This document shows, one piece after another, positions 1-8,395 of a DNA stretch of 64,000 nucleotides. Position 1 is the first letter of the stretch. The number at the start of each line of letters is the position of its first letter. The position numbers were made by a program, and so were the translations under genes. Location: NCBI RefSeq assembly GCF_023554105.1, contig NZ_JAMJWE010000002.1, positions 248,001-312,000 on the forward strand. Direction: 5' to 3'. This DNA is from Brucella sp. 21LCYQ03. Its GTDB lineage: Bacteria; Pseudomonadota; Alphaproteobacteria; Rhizobiales; Rhizobiaceae. The notes below the pieces were generated by a model. The model saw only the letters and a list, made by a program, of their open reading frames with translations, searched no databases and was not told the DNA's origin.

Positions 1-76
1 AACCAGCTTCTATTTGACGCTTGGCAAAGACGGTCGCCTTGGAATAGATAAGGTCAATCCTGAAGGAGCACTCGGA

Positions 77-478
77 TTGAATAGGCGCGCAGTCCAGTTA
101 CGGGCAACATTGGCAATACGCATTCTAAGCGTATTGGCGTTGATGCTTGTCGCTTTCGGACACAAGCCAGTCGCGCTCGCTTCTCCAGAACAATTGCTGC
201 TCGCACAATATGTGTTGCCTGATGGCAGCTATCCGGTGCTTTGCATCACGGATCATGCGATTGATCATGATAGCCATGACGGCGACCAGCATGTGCACAA
301 CAGCAATATTTGTGATGCTTGCCGCATTTCGTCGGCATTCCTGTGTCCTGCGCCTGCTCCATCGACGGGAGCTGCAATCAATATTGCAACGGCTGATATC
401 ATCACCCCATCAGAACCAATTCTGAGACAGCAGACCTATCCACCGCAAGCGCCGCCACAAGCGCCGCCTTTAGCCTGA
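77..478 (+). CDS. Small exported Cys-containing protein, DUF2946-like
   Basis: The predicted protein of about 133 residues starts with a basic stretch and a hydrophobic segment ending near VALA, consistent with a Sec signal peptide. The mature part holds a His/Asp-rich stretch (DHDSHDGDQHVH) and a CDAC motif followed by another Cys (SAFLCP), like the Cys pair of DUF2946 proteins, which often sit in metal loci. I chose the TTG at 77 because GGAG lies 8 bases upstream. The frame is open back to the window edge and another TTG occurs at 14, so the start is uncertain. The gene for a copper chaperone follows 68 bases downstream on the same strand. Function is unknown; a copper-linked periplasmic role is inferred from the neighbour and the His/Cys content. 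Confidence 0.6.
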   Translation: MNRRAVQLRATLAIRILSVLALMLVAFGHKPVALASPEQLLLAQYVLPDGSYPVLCITDHAIDHDSHDGDQHVHNSNICDACRISSAFLCPAPAPSTGAAINIATADIITPSEPILRQQTYPPQAPPQAPPLA

Positions 479-546
479 AATCAATCTTTTCCTGTACGCG
501 CTTAGAAAAGCTGCGTCCCGACACATGATTATTCAGGTTTTTTACA

Positions 547-1533
547 ATGAAAAATGCTCGTCTTTTGACATCTGCCATTTCGCTCTTTGCCCTTTGCGCT
601 TCCGCAGGCATGGCAAACGCCCACTCTTCGCTTGATCAGGGCGAAGCCACGGCAGGGAGCCGTTATAAGGCAGTCGTTCGTATTCCACATGGTTGCGACG
701 GCAAAGCCACGACTTCGGTAAAAATTGAACTGCCAGAAGGCTTTATCGCGGCCCAGCCACAGGCAAAAGCCGGTTGGAAAATTGAAACCGCTAAAGGGGA
801 TTATGCACAGAGCTACAAAGTCCATGGGCGCGATGTGACCTCTGGCGTGAAACAAGTCACGTTCAGCGAAGGCGAACTGCCAAGCGATTTCTACGACGAA
901 TTCGTGGTTGTCGGTCAGCTTGCCAAGTTTGACAAGGACACAACGCTGTCCTTCCCTGTGACCCAATATTGCGGCACGGATGATTCCGTTGCATGGACTG
1001 AAATTGCAGCGGACGGCCAGAATCCACACGATCTGAAAAACCCTGCCCCGCAGCTTCGCGTTCTCGTGGCTGCCGCATCTGATGACCATGCCGGGCATGG
1101 CTCGCATGGCGATCACGCCATGGCACCAACCAAAGCGGGCGATCTGAGCATCAGCGGCCCTTCGATCCGTGCGATGGTTCCGGGTGCCAAAGTTGCGGGC
1201 GGCTTCCTCACCATCCAGAATGACGGCAAGGATGCCGACAAGCTGGTCAGTGTCACAACGACAGGCGTTAAGCGCGTTGAAATCCATGAAATGACCATGG
1301 ACAATCAGGTCATGAAGATGCGCAAGCTTGAAAATGGTCTGGATATTCCTGCCGGTGAAACTGTTGAACTGAAATCCGGTGGCTACCACCTGATGTTCAT
1401 CCAGCCAGACCATCCGTACAAGGAAGGCGACAAGGTTTCCGCCACGCTGGACTTTGAAAAGGCTGGGAAAGTTGATCTGGAATTTCCTGTGACCCCGCAA
1501 AGCGGCAAGTCGGAAGACCATTCAAACCACTAA
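547..1533 (+). CDS. Periplasmic copper chaperone: YcnI (DUF1775) domain fused to PCu(A)C domain
   Basis: A signal peptide ends at ANA, so the mature chain would begin with His26. The first domain (about 26-170) is YcnI/DUF1775. In characterised YcnI proteins a mature N-terminal His and a conserved Trp help bind Cu(II), and a Trp is present in DSVAWTE. A His-rich linker (DDHAGHGSHGDHAM) leads to a PCu(A)C domain (about 198-317) with the Met/His copper ligands, including HEM and, after about 30 residues, HLM. PCu(A)C proteins deliver Cu(I) to respiratory oxidases. The protein ends in a His-containing tail. It is probably co-transcribed with the small Cys protein upstream. A cyo haem-copper oxidase operon lies 10 kb away. 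Domain assignment is firm; the delivery target is inferred. Confidence 0.9.
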   Translation: MKNARLLTSAISLFALCASAGMANAHSSLDQGEATAGSRYKAVVRIPHGCDGKATTSVKIELPEGFIAAQPQAKAGWKIETAKGDYAQSYKVHGRDVTSGVKQVTFSEGELPSDFYDEFVVVGQLAKFDKDTTLSFPVTQYCGTDDSVAWTEIAADGQNPHDLKNPAPQLRVLVAAASDDHAGHGSHGDHAMAPTKAGDLSISGPSIRAMVPGAKVAGGFLTIQNDGKDADKLVSVTTTGVKRVEIHEMTMDNQVMKMRKLENGLDIPAGETVELKSGGYHLMFIQPDHPYKEGDKVSATLDFEKAGKVDLEFPVTPQSGKSEDHSNH

Positions 1534-1592
1534 GCTTCAGAGTGAAGGGCGCTAGCGCATTTCTCTCCTGACCGCATTATGCGCCCGTTTGC

Positions 1593-1631
1593 CGCAACCG
1601 CTGCACGTTGTAGCGGTTGCGTTCTTCATTT
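1593..1631 (+). terminator. Rho-independent terminator after the copper chaperone gene
   Basis: Perfect 10-bp arms CGCAACCGCT and AGCGGTTGCG enclose a 9-base loop and are followed by a T-rich stretch (TTCTTCATTT). It lies 60 bases after the stop codon. Confidence 0.75.
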
Positions 1632-1656
1632 ATAGCTATAAACATGAATGTAATAG

Positions 1657-1673
1657 TATAGAATAATTCTAAT
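1657..1673. promoter_or_regulatory. Irr-box (ICE)-like palindrome
   Basis: TAGAA-TAA-TTCTA is a perfect inverted repeat. With its flanks it matches 15 of 17 positions of the rhizobial iron control element TTTAGAA-N3-TTCTAAA bound by Irr. It lies in the AT-rich gap between the copper chaperone gene and the gene at 1967, with a TTGACT hexamer further downstream near 1711. Recognition is by eye against the remembered consensus. Confidence 0.45.
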
Positions 1674-1966
1674 TTATTGAAATAATTCTGCTTTTTAAAG
1701 CTGACTAATTGACTCCAGATCAATTTGCAGCTTTTATGCGCCAGAGTTATTTTATGCAGCCTTTGATGTTTGGGCCTTGAACCCGTTCGATTGGAGGACC
1801 AGATGATCGGTCTCAGTGAGTGCCGGTCCGCAAATGTGGATGGATTGCCTTGGCAGTTGCATCTTTTGCCGACCGGATATTGTAATGCGCGAGGGGAAAC
1901 AGAACGCCTCGCGAAACAAAAGCAGCAAGACTGCGCACGTGCGCGCACCTCTGAATGGAGGCGCAC

Positions 1967-2476
1967 ATGAATATGCGTATTTCTGAGCTGAATGGCACCA
2001 ACAGCGTCGGCTATTATGACCGCCTTCCTGAAAAGCTGGTGCTTGAAGGCTATCGCCGCTGGACCGCCGGTTTTGAGACCGGATCGATCATTCCCTGGGA
2101 AATGACCTGGGGCCTCTATTCGGAATTGCTTGGCGCATCAGAAGCAAAACGTGCGGTGGGCGAACTCTCCCAGTTCATCCGTGTGCTGCACCATTGTGCA
2201 AGCTGTCAGTTGCGCGCCTTTCCATTCGATTCGCACCATGTTTGCCGCGAAGAGTGTCTGACGCTCGGCCTGATCTCTGGCATCCAGAATCAGGATGGCT
2301 TGCTGCTCGATACCTGTCTTGAGGCGATGGCCAGTAAGCGTCGCAGTCATGATGTGGCCGATGCTGCACGCAGTTTCGCCGAAACCTTGGCGGATTTCGG
2401 ACAGACTTTGCTGCCAATACCCATCCATGCAATCGACAGTGCTTTGAACATATCCCGTCGCGCGACTTTTCACTGA
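1967..2476 (+). CDS. Conserved hypothetical protein with Cys/His cluster
   Basis: A protein of about 169 residues with no signal peptide or membrane segment that I can see. I chose ATG 1967 because GGAGG lies 6 bases upstream; an in-frame ATG at 1955 would place that site inside the gene. The middle holds a dense Cys/His cluster (HHCASCQ, then HHVCREEC), which could bind a metal or a redox cofactor. The C-terminal third is predicted helical (DVADAARSFAETLADF). I do not recognise the family. A 69-residue exported protein follows 65 bases downstream, probably in the same transcript, and an Irr-box-like palindrome lies about 300 bases upstream. An iron or redox link is a guess from those two facts. 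Confidence 0.7.
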   Translation: MNMRISELNGTNSVGYYDRLPEKLVLEGYRRWTAGFETGSIIPWEMTWGLYSELLGASEAKRAVGELSQFIRVLHHCASCQLRAFPFDSHHVCREECLTLGLISGIQNQDGLLLDTCLEAMASKRRSHDVADAARSFAETLADFGQTLLPIPIHAIDSALNISRRATFH

Positions 2477-2541
2477 ACTGAAACGCAGCACGGAAACCAA
2501 TTCAGATTGAGGCCGCGAAAAGCGGCACGAGGAGAACGAAA

Positions 2542-2751
2542 ATGCAGGCCAGAACAGAACGGCGCCTCGGCTTTGTAGCAGCGATTGCACTCACAGCATC
2601 AGCCTTTGCAATGCCAGCAGTATCGACACAGATGGCACAGGTTACCACCGCACCTGCTACGCTTCATGCATCAGTGGACAGCATGAAACTGGAGCTATCC
2701 CGCCTTGTCGCTTTTGCGGACAGCGCGGCTAAGCCAGCTCATTACGAATAA
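2542..2751 (+). CDS. Small exported protein of unknown function
   Basis: A 69-residue product with a good Shine-Dalgarno (GAGGAGAACGAAA before ATG). The N-terminus RTERRLGFVAAIALTASAFA is a typical signal peptide with cleavage near FAMPA. The mature part is only about 40 residues and resembles no family I know. It follows the Cys/His protein and is closed by a strong terminator 50 bases downstream, so it is the last gene of that transcript. Confidence 0.55.
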   Translation: MQARTERRLGFVAAIALTASAFAMPAVSTQMAQVTTAPATLHASVDSMKLELSRLVAFADSAAKPAHYE

Positions 2752-2803
2752 GAATACACAGAACCAGCCGGGCGGAACGCCTCCAGTCAGTCCGGTAAAA
2801 ATA

Positions 2804-2840
2804 AGAGCGCGTGCATTGCGAAATGCACGCGCTCTTTTTG
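2804..2840 (+). terminator. Strong rho-independent terminator
   Basis: Perfect 14-bp arms AGAGCGCGTGCATT and AATGCACGCGCTCT with a 4-base loop (GCGA), then TTTTTG. It ends the plus-strand transcript and lies between convergent genes. Confidence 0.9.
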
Positions 2841-2862
2841 TTTGGGTCGATGGGCTAACCGA

Positions 2863-3588
2863 TCATCCAACGATAATCGGTGCCTGTCCCTGAACACGAT
2901 TATAAAGATCGATGATGTCCTGATTCATCAGGCGGATACAGCCCGAAGACATCGACTGACCAATCGACCACCATTCCGGTGAGCCGTGAATACGATAACC
3001 TGTGTCGCGCCCATTCTGGAAAATATAGAGCGCACGCGCACCCAGCGGATTCTGCGGCCCCGGTTCCTGACCATTGCGATATTTTTCAAGATCAGGCCTG
3101 CGCTGGATCATTTCCGGCGGAGGCGTCCAGCGTGGCCATTGCCGCTTATATTGTACATTTGCGCGGCCCTGCCATTCAAAGCCCGCCTTGCCGATACCGA
3201 CGCCGTAGCGCAGCGCTTCGCCGCCCGGCAGGACGTAATAGAGGAAATGATCCTTTGTGCTAACGACAATAGTTCCCGGCGCCTGCCCTGTTGGATCAGG
3301 CACGATCTGACGGCGGAACTCTTTCGGCACCTTTTGATACGGAATAGCGGGAAGCGCATATTGGCCTTCCTGCACGGCCGCATACATCACATCCGGTGTC
3401 GTGATATTCTTATCGACGCTGATTTGCGGACGCATTGGCGTGATGCCACCCGTCGACATCGGGTCCAGATTCATCTGAAACGCCGACATGTCCATGGTTT
3501 GCGAACAACCTGCAACGCCGCCCAGCATAGCGGCACCTGTGCCAAGCAGAAAATGGCGGCGGCTTAATTTCTCAGTCAACTTAGACAT
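2863..3588 (-). CDS. L,D-transpeptidase (YkuD family), Tat-type lipoprotein
   Basis: 241 residues. The N-terminus has a twin-arginine motif (SRRHFLLG, R10-R11) and a lipobox ending at C28 (VAGC), so this is probably a Tat-exported lipoprotein. The C-terminal half is a YkuD domain with the conserved HGSPEWWSIG segment and the active-site motif MSSGCIRL, nucleophile C217. L,D-transpeptidases make 3-3 peptidoglycan cross-links; in Brucella and Agrobacterium, enzymes of this family also attach outer-membrane beta-barrels to peptidoglycan. It lies downstream of tamA-tamB on the same strand but is separated from tamB by a terminator, so it has its own promoter. Which of the two reactions it performs cannot be read from sequence. 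Confidence 0.93.
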   Translation of the reverse strand: MSKLTEKLSRRHFLLGTGAAMLGGVAGCSQTMDMSAFQMNLDPMSTGGITPMRPQISVDKNITTPDVMYAAVQEGQYALPAIPYQKVPKEFRRQIVPDPTGQAPGTIVVSTKDHFLYYVLPGGEALRYGVGIGKAGFEWQGRANVQYKRQWPRWTPPPEMIQRRPDLEKYRNGQEPGPQNPLGARALYIFQNGRDTGYRIHGSPEWWSIGQSMSSGCIRLMNQDIIDLYNRVQGQAPIIVG

Positions 3589-3711
3589 ACAAATCGCCTA
3601 ACTCAAAACAACTGGCAAAATGCCTTCTGATCATTTTGACAATTTGCGTCCTTATGGTTGAGGAAGCGTTAAATAGCTCGCGCAAACGTTAAGAAAAATG
3701 GTTACCGCGCC

Positions 3712-3749
3712 ATAGATAAAAAAAAGGCCGGGATTGCCCCGGCCTTTCA
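3712..3749 (-). terminator. Terminator after tamB
   Basis: On the minus strand, AAAGGCCGGGG-caat-CCCGGCCTTT is followed by a run of T. It begins about 20 bases after the tamB stop and separates tamAB from the L,D-transpeptidase gene. Confidence 0.9.
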
Positions 3750-3769
3750 AACTTCAACTGAATGATGGA

Positions 3770-6700
3770 TCAATAGTCTTTTTCGTAGAAGATACCCGCG
3801 CTGGAATCACCGTCCGCCCCCAACGCGCCCTTAACTTTGAGGTTACGGGAAATATCGAGATTCACAGTGCCTTTCGTGGCCCCAGCGGCACCGGCTTCAA
3901 CGCCGAGATAGATATTATCCCGAATATAGCGCCCTGCCTTCACACTGGTCTGGCCCTTGCTGTCTGTTACGACATCAATGTCATCCAGCCCCGTGCCCTG
4001 ACGCAGTTTGTTGATCAGTGAGTTGTTCGAGCCACCGGCAAGCTCCGCAGCTGCGGCTGCGAGCTGCGCGATCTGGAAGGCCGACAATTCGCCAATGGAG
4101 CGCTTGAAGATGAGCTGCGCAAGCACTTCGTCCTGTGGCAGTTCCGGCGAAGATGAGAAAACGATATTGAGATTATCGACCGTTCCCGTCACCGTCACAA
4201 TTGCAGTAATATTGTCGCCTTCACTGCGAGCCACGAAATTGATCTGCGGGTTGAGATCGCCAACAAGCGTGACACTGCCTTCGTCAAACGTAATACGCTG
4301 ACCAAGGATGCTGATACGGCCACGGATCAGGTCAAACGAACCAACCGGCTGGATATTGGTAACAGGGCCGGTGAGACGCACACGCCCACCCAATTCTGTA
4401 TCAAGACCACGACCACGCACAAAAATCTGGTTCGGCGCATTGACCAGAATATCAAGGCGCGGAACGGTTGGACGCGAGGTTGGCGTAGGCACTTTGCCCC
4501 TGCGCGTTTCGACCTTTGCGCGTTCAAGCGTTGTCAGCACGTTTTTCGGCGTATGGATATGTGTTACCGGAACATAGGTTGCGCCACCGCCCAGATTTTC
4601 CGGAACGGTGATTTCTGCGCGTTCGACATCAATACGACCAGCAATCAACGGATCACGCATTAGCGGGCCAGTGATGGAAATTCCGCCATTGACGGTCGCT
4701 GCTACCAGTTTGCCATCGGCATAACGCGCATTATCGAGCTTGATGTCGATATTCGCGGGGAAGCTGGCAGCTGCATTGGTCGAGATTGTGCCAGTCGCGG
4801 AAACAGAACCGCCCCCGCCCAAGGCTGCATTGACCTGACGAAGCGTGATAGTTTCACCCTCCATCGCGCCCATGACATTGATATTGTTCAGGCGAAGGTT
4901 TGTTTCAGGATCAATGAACTGTGCACCCGACGTGGAGAACATGCCACGCAATTGCGGCTTGTCGAAACCACCTGAAACGCTTGCGGTCAGCGACAGCGTG
5001 CCGCTTGCCTGTGAACCACGATCAGCAAGGAAGCGATTGGCGAGAGCCAGCGGAACACTGCCCGAAACATTCACACCAAGGCCCTGCCCCGAAAGCGGAA
5101 CCTTGCCATTGGCAGTGACATTGAGACCCTGTGGACCTTCAAGTGTCAGCGACGAAATATCGACAGTCTTTGCTGCGTAATTGCCAGCCGTTTGCAAGCT
5201 TATTGGCGCAAGACCATTATCGCGCAGAGGCTTTGCTGCAAGACCAGTTCCACGCAGATTAAACTGCGCTGCCGGATTGGTCAGCGGGCCAGTCACACGT
5301 GCAGTACCTGTCACGTTACCCGCCAGATCCTGACCTTTTACCGCGCCGTTCAATGCAGTCAGCGGCAGATTGGCGAGGTTAACATCAACGGCCAGATCGC
5401 CCTTGCCAAGCGGCAAAGCACCCTTGGCGCTCACATCAATGCCACCGCCACCAGTAACACGTGCATCGACATTGAGGCGATTGTTATCCGAGGTGCCCTT
5501 GGCATCCGCATCAAGCGGCCCAATGCCCTGATTTTTCAGTTCAGCAGCAGTCACACCACGCGCAGTGATGTCAAATGCTGCATTCGGATTATCTTTGGTG
5601 CCTGTAACGCGCGCCGTGCCGTTGAGAGTACCGCCAAGCCCAAGCTCGGGCTTGAACGTATTGGCAAGCGCCAGCGGCAGATTGGAGAGTGCGACCGAAA
5701 GATCGAGCTTATCGCCAACTGCGCCATTGACCTTCACCTGCCCGTCGCCTGTATTGACGATAATATCTCCAAAGGAAATGTTGCTTCCCTTCATGGCAAT
5801 AGTAGCAGGCGCTGCAAGCGTAGCCGCAAGGTTTCCCTGCTTCACGTCGGCTGATGCAAGTGCGAGTTCAAAGCCACCATCTTTCGGCTCGAGCGAACCG
5901 GAAGCATTGGCAAGCGTGCCAATCTTGAGTTTGGTGCTAGCCGTAAAATCGGTCTTTGTGCCGGTTGCATTCGCTTTGGCGTCAAAATTATCGATGCCGA
6001 ACGTACCAACCAGAATATCGCGTGCACTCGCCGTACCATCAACAACCGGCACGCCAAACAAATCCTGAGCGGTCAGCGCTATATCCGCCGATGTAATATG
6101 ATTGCCGTTGATTTTGAGGCCATTGGCCTTAGCATTGACAGTTGCGTTCTGGCGTTCGCCATTGGCATCAAGCGCGATATCGGCATTTGCCGAACCAGTC
6201 GCATCGGCAAGAAAGAGCGCTGCAGCAGTGGAAATATCTGGTGCATCAACCTTCAACTGGCCAGCCAACAAGCCTTTTGCATTCTGCGTAACATTGCCAG
6301 AAAGATGCGCACCGCCTGCGTTGAACACCAAGTCGGTCAGACGCTTCTCGTCATTGACGATGTCAATCAGCGTAGCAAGATCGATCTTCTGGCCATTGAG
6401 GAATGCGTTACCGGCAAGCTTGCCCGACAAAGACGCGCCCGTTGTGGCATTCCCATCAAGCAGCGCATTGAAATCAAGTGCGCCTTCTGTGAGCTTGCGA
6501 TCCGCCAGCGTCCCTTGTGGCGCATCAGCACGCAATGCCAGCGCAATCAGCTTGTCATCACCACGCGCGCTCCCCTTGATCGTCATGCGGCCCGAAGCTT
6601 TATCGGACAAGAGCTTGAGATCCGAAAGCATGACACCGAAATCAAAGTCCGCCTTGTCGGATGCAAAAGAGCCATTAGCAGTGATTTCGCTCAGCTCATT

Positions 6701-8395
6701 GCCAATGCGGAAATTACGCGCTGCGAAACCTTGCGCGCTGCGGGCAATTCCGCCGCTCAGCTTCACATCACCATCGAGGATATTATCGACCGCTTCCGTG
6801 CCCGTGCGCATATTCTGCGCATTTCCATCAAGATTGAGATCAAAAGCACCGCTGATCGGGCTGACAGTGCCCGATGCTTTCACATCAATGCTGCCTGCAA
6901 GATCGCGGTCAGCAAGCGCCGCATAAGGCGCAAGGCTTGCGACCTTGGCTGCGATATCGCCATTGAATGTGAAATCATCAATCTTGCCGGCGAGTTCAAG
7001 GCTCAAGCCGTTGCCTTCGATTGCAGCTTTTGCAAGATCGACAGCAGTGCCTGCACGCCAGCCGCCCGCAATTGCGAGATCGATTTTATCACCCAGTGCC
7101 TCGGCAACTTTAGCATCGGTCGCATCAATTCCGCTGACACCACCCTTCACATCGAAGGTCACACGGCGGTTGGCCGCATCATTCAGGTTTTCGGCAACGC
7201 CGCCCATATCAAGCGCAATGCTGGAAGCGGAAACTGTCGCGTTCTTGAACCCAGTTACAGCAAGCTTACCGGTCCAATCATTGGTCGGCCGGTCGCCGTA
7301 AGCAATTTGCAATGTGGCATTATTGATGGTTGTTTCACCACCCTTGACCGGCAAAAGCACTTCACTCTTGCTGTCATCCTGAATGGTTGCATCTACGCGC
7401 AGCTTGTTCAGAAACCCGTCATTGCCGGATTCAGCCGACGCTTTAACATTCAATGCAGCACTCTTGAGCGCCAAATCATCGAGACGGAAACCACCGCCAT
7501 CTTTCAGCAAACCATTTGCGGAAAGCGCTGTTTCAGCACCAAAGAAATCGCGAAATGCTGGCGGCACCAGAACGGCGATAGGACCATTGATCTGCGTCGC
7601 AAACACCCGGCCATCAGCCTGACGCACCAGTGTAAAACCACCCGTCAACGTGCGACTGCCATTGGTATCAAGCGCCAAATCGATCTTAAGATCATCAAGC
7701 GTACCCTTGCCAGTCAGCGTCAGATCGACCGGCGGACGACCATCAATATTGAGCACATTGGCAACAATACCATTGGCAGGCTCAGTGACTTTCAGATCAA
7801 GATCGAGCTTCTGATCAGCATTGGCATAGGCCGCACGAAGCGCAAAATTACCGCCCGGACCATCAATACGTTTGATGTCAAATGCAGAAGTCAGCGACCC
7901 ATCGGCAAGCGACAAATTACCATTCAGCGATACTTCCGATTGAAGTCCGAAAATATCCGGGCCGAATTTGAGACGTGCCACATCGAGGCTATCGATATTG
8001 ATCGACAGCGGCAGTTCCGGCAGACTGAAACTCGACGATTCAGGCGATGGCAGACCAGTATCCGGCAAAGGCTTGCGGATAAAATCGATACGCTCAGCAA
8101 CAAGCGACTGAATGCTCAGGCGGCCTGTGAAAAGGGCAGTACGGCTCCAGTTGAGCTTCGCATTTTCAATGCGCAGCCACACGCCTTCCCGGTCGGCAAT
8201 TGTGATCTGACCAACGCTTGCTTCAGACGACAGAAGCCCGCTCAGGCCTGAAAACTGGATACGGCGGTTTGGCGCTGAAAGTTTGCTTTCCACGAAGGAA
8301 ATGAAATACGACTTTTCCTCTTCCTGCTGCTGCTCCTGGGCGACGGCAGGTACTGCAAAAAGGATGAAGGCGAGAAGTGCGAGAAATCTGGTCAA
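3770..8395 (-). CDS. tamB: TamB, inner-membrane-anchored outer-membrane assembly/lipid-transfer protein
   Basis: 1541 residues, within the normal range for TamB. An N-terminal hydrophobic segment (FLALLAFILFAVPAVA) anchors it in the inner membrane or acts as a signal. The long body is repetitive beta-structure rich in GNLSL, DFNLDG and ANGSF-type strands, as expected of the AsmA-like beta-taco fold. The DUF490 domain occupies the last 350 or so residues and ends in a terminal aromatic (KDY). TamB spans the periplasm and works with TamA in inserting beta-barrel proteins; TamB-family proteins also move phospholipids to the outer membrane. It overlaps tamA by 4 bases (ATGA), so the two are translationally coupled. 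A 717-codon open frame on the opposite strand is a codon-bias shadow. Confidence 0.95.
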   Translation of the reverse strand: MTRFLALLAFILFAVPAVAQEQQQEEEKSYFISFVESKLSAPNRRIQFSGLSGLLSSEASVGQITIADREGVWLRIENAKLNWSRTALFTGRLSIQSLVAERIDFIRKPLPDTGLPSPESSSFSLPELPLSINIDSLDVARLKFGPDIFGLQSEVSLNGNLSLADGSLTSAFDIKRIDGPGGNFALRAAYANADQKLDLDLKVTEPANGIVANVLNIDGRPPVDLTLTGKGTLDDLKIDLALDTNGSRTLTGGFTLVRQADGRVFATQINGPIAVLVPPAFRDFFGAETALSANGLLKDGGGFRLDDLALKSAALNVKASAESGNDGFLNKLRVDATIQDDSKSEVLLPVKGGETTINNATLQIAYGDRPTNDWTGKLAVTGFKNATVSASSIALDMGGVAENLNDAANRRVTFDVKGGVSGIDATDAKVAEALGDKIDLAIAGGWRAGTAVDLAKAAIEGNGLSLELAGKIDDFTFNGDIAAKVASLAPYAALADRDLAGSIDVKASGTVSPISGAFDLNLDGNAQNMRTGTEAVDNILDGDVKLSGGIARSAQGFAARNFRIGNELSEITANGSFASDKADFDFGVMLSDLKLLSDKASGRMTIKGSARGDDKLIALALRADAPQGTLADRKLTEGALDFNALLDGNATTGASLSGKLAGNAFLNGQKIDLATLIDIVNDEKRLTDLVFNAGGAHLSGNVTQNAKGLLAGQLKVDAPDISTAAALFLADATGSANADIALDANGERQNATVNAKANGLKINGNHITSADIALTAQDLFGVPVVDGTASARDILVGTFGIDNFDAKANATGTKTDFTASTKLKIGTLANASGSLEPKDGGFELALASADVKQGNLAATLAAPATIAMKGSNISFGDIIVNTGDGQVKVNGAVGDKLDLSVALSNLPLALANTFKPELGLGGTLNGTARVTGTKDNPNAAFDITARGVTAAELKNQGIGPLDADAKGTSDNNRLNVDARVTGGGGIDVSAKGALPLGKGDLAVDVNLANLPLTALNGAVKGQDLAGNVTGTARVTGPLTNPAAQFNLRGTGLAAKPLRDNGLAPISLQTAGNYAAKTVDISSLTLEGPQGLNVTANGKVPLSGQGLGVNVSGSVPLALANRFLADRGSQASGTLSLTASVSGGFDKPQLRGMFSTSGAQFIDPETNLRLNNINVMGAMEGETITLRQVNAALGGGGSVSATGTISTNAAASFPANIDIKLDNARYADGKLVAATVNGGISITGPLMRDPLIAGRIDVERAEITVPENLGGGATYVPVTHIHTPKNVLTTLERAKVETRRGKVPTPTSRPTVPRLDILVNAPNQIFVRGRGLDTELGGRVRLTGPVTNIQPVGSFDLIRGRISILGQRITFDEGSVTLVGDLNPQINFVARSEGDNITAIVTVTGTVDNLNIVFSSSPELPQDEVLAQLIFKRSIGELSAFQIAQLAAAAAELAGGSNNSLINKLRQGTGLDDIDVVTDSKGQTSVKAGRYIRDNIYLGVEAGAAGATKGTVNLDISRNLKVKGALGADGDSSAGIFYEKDY

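Noticed and set aside
529-1521. 330-codon minus-strand frame opposite the copper chaperone gene
   Set aside because: No ribosome site or domain; the plus-strand gene has a signal peptide and two known domains.
6098-8251. 717-codon open frame on the plus strand opposite tamB
   Set aside because: Its residues are an antisense reading of repetitive tamB codons, rich in Cys, Ile and Arg with no domain; tamB on the minus strand is certain.
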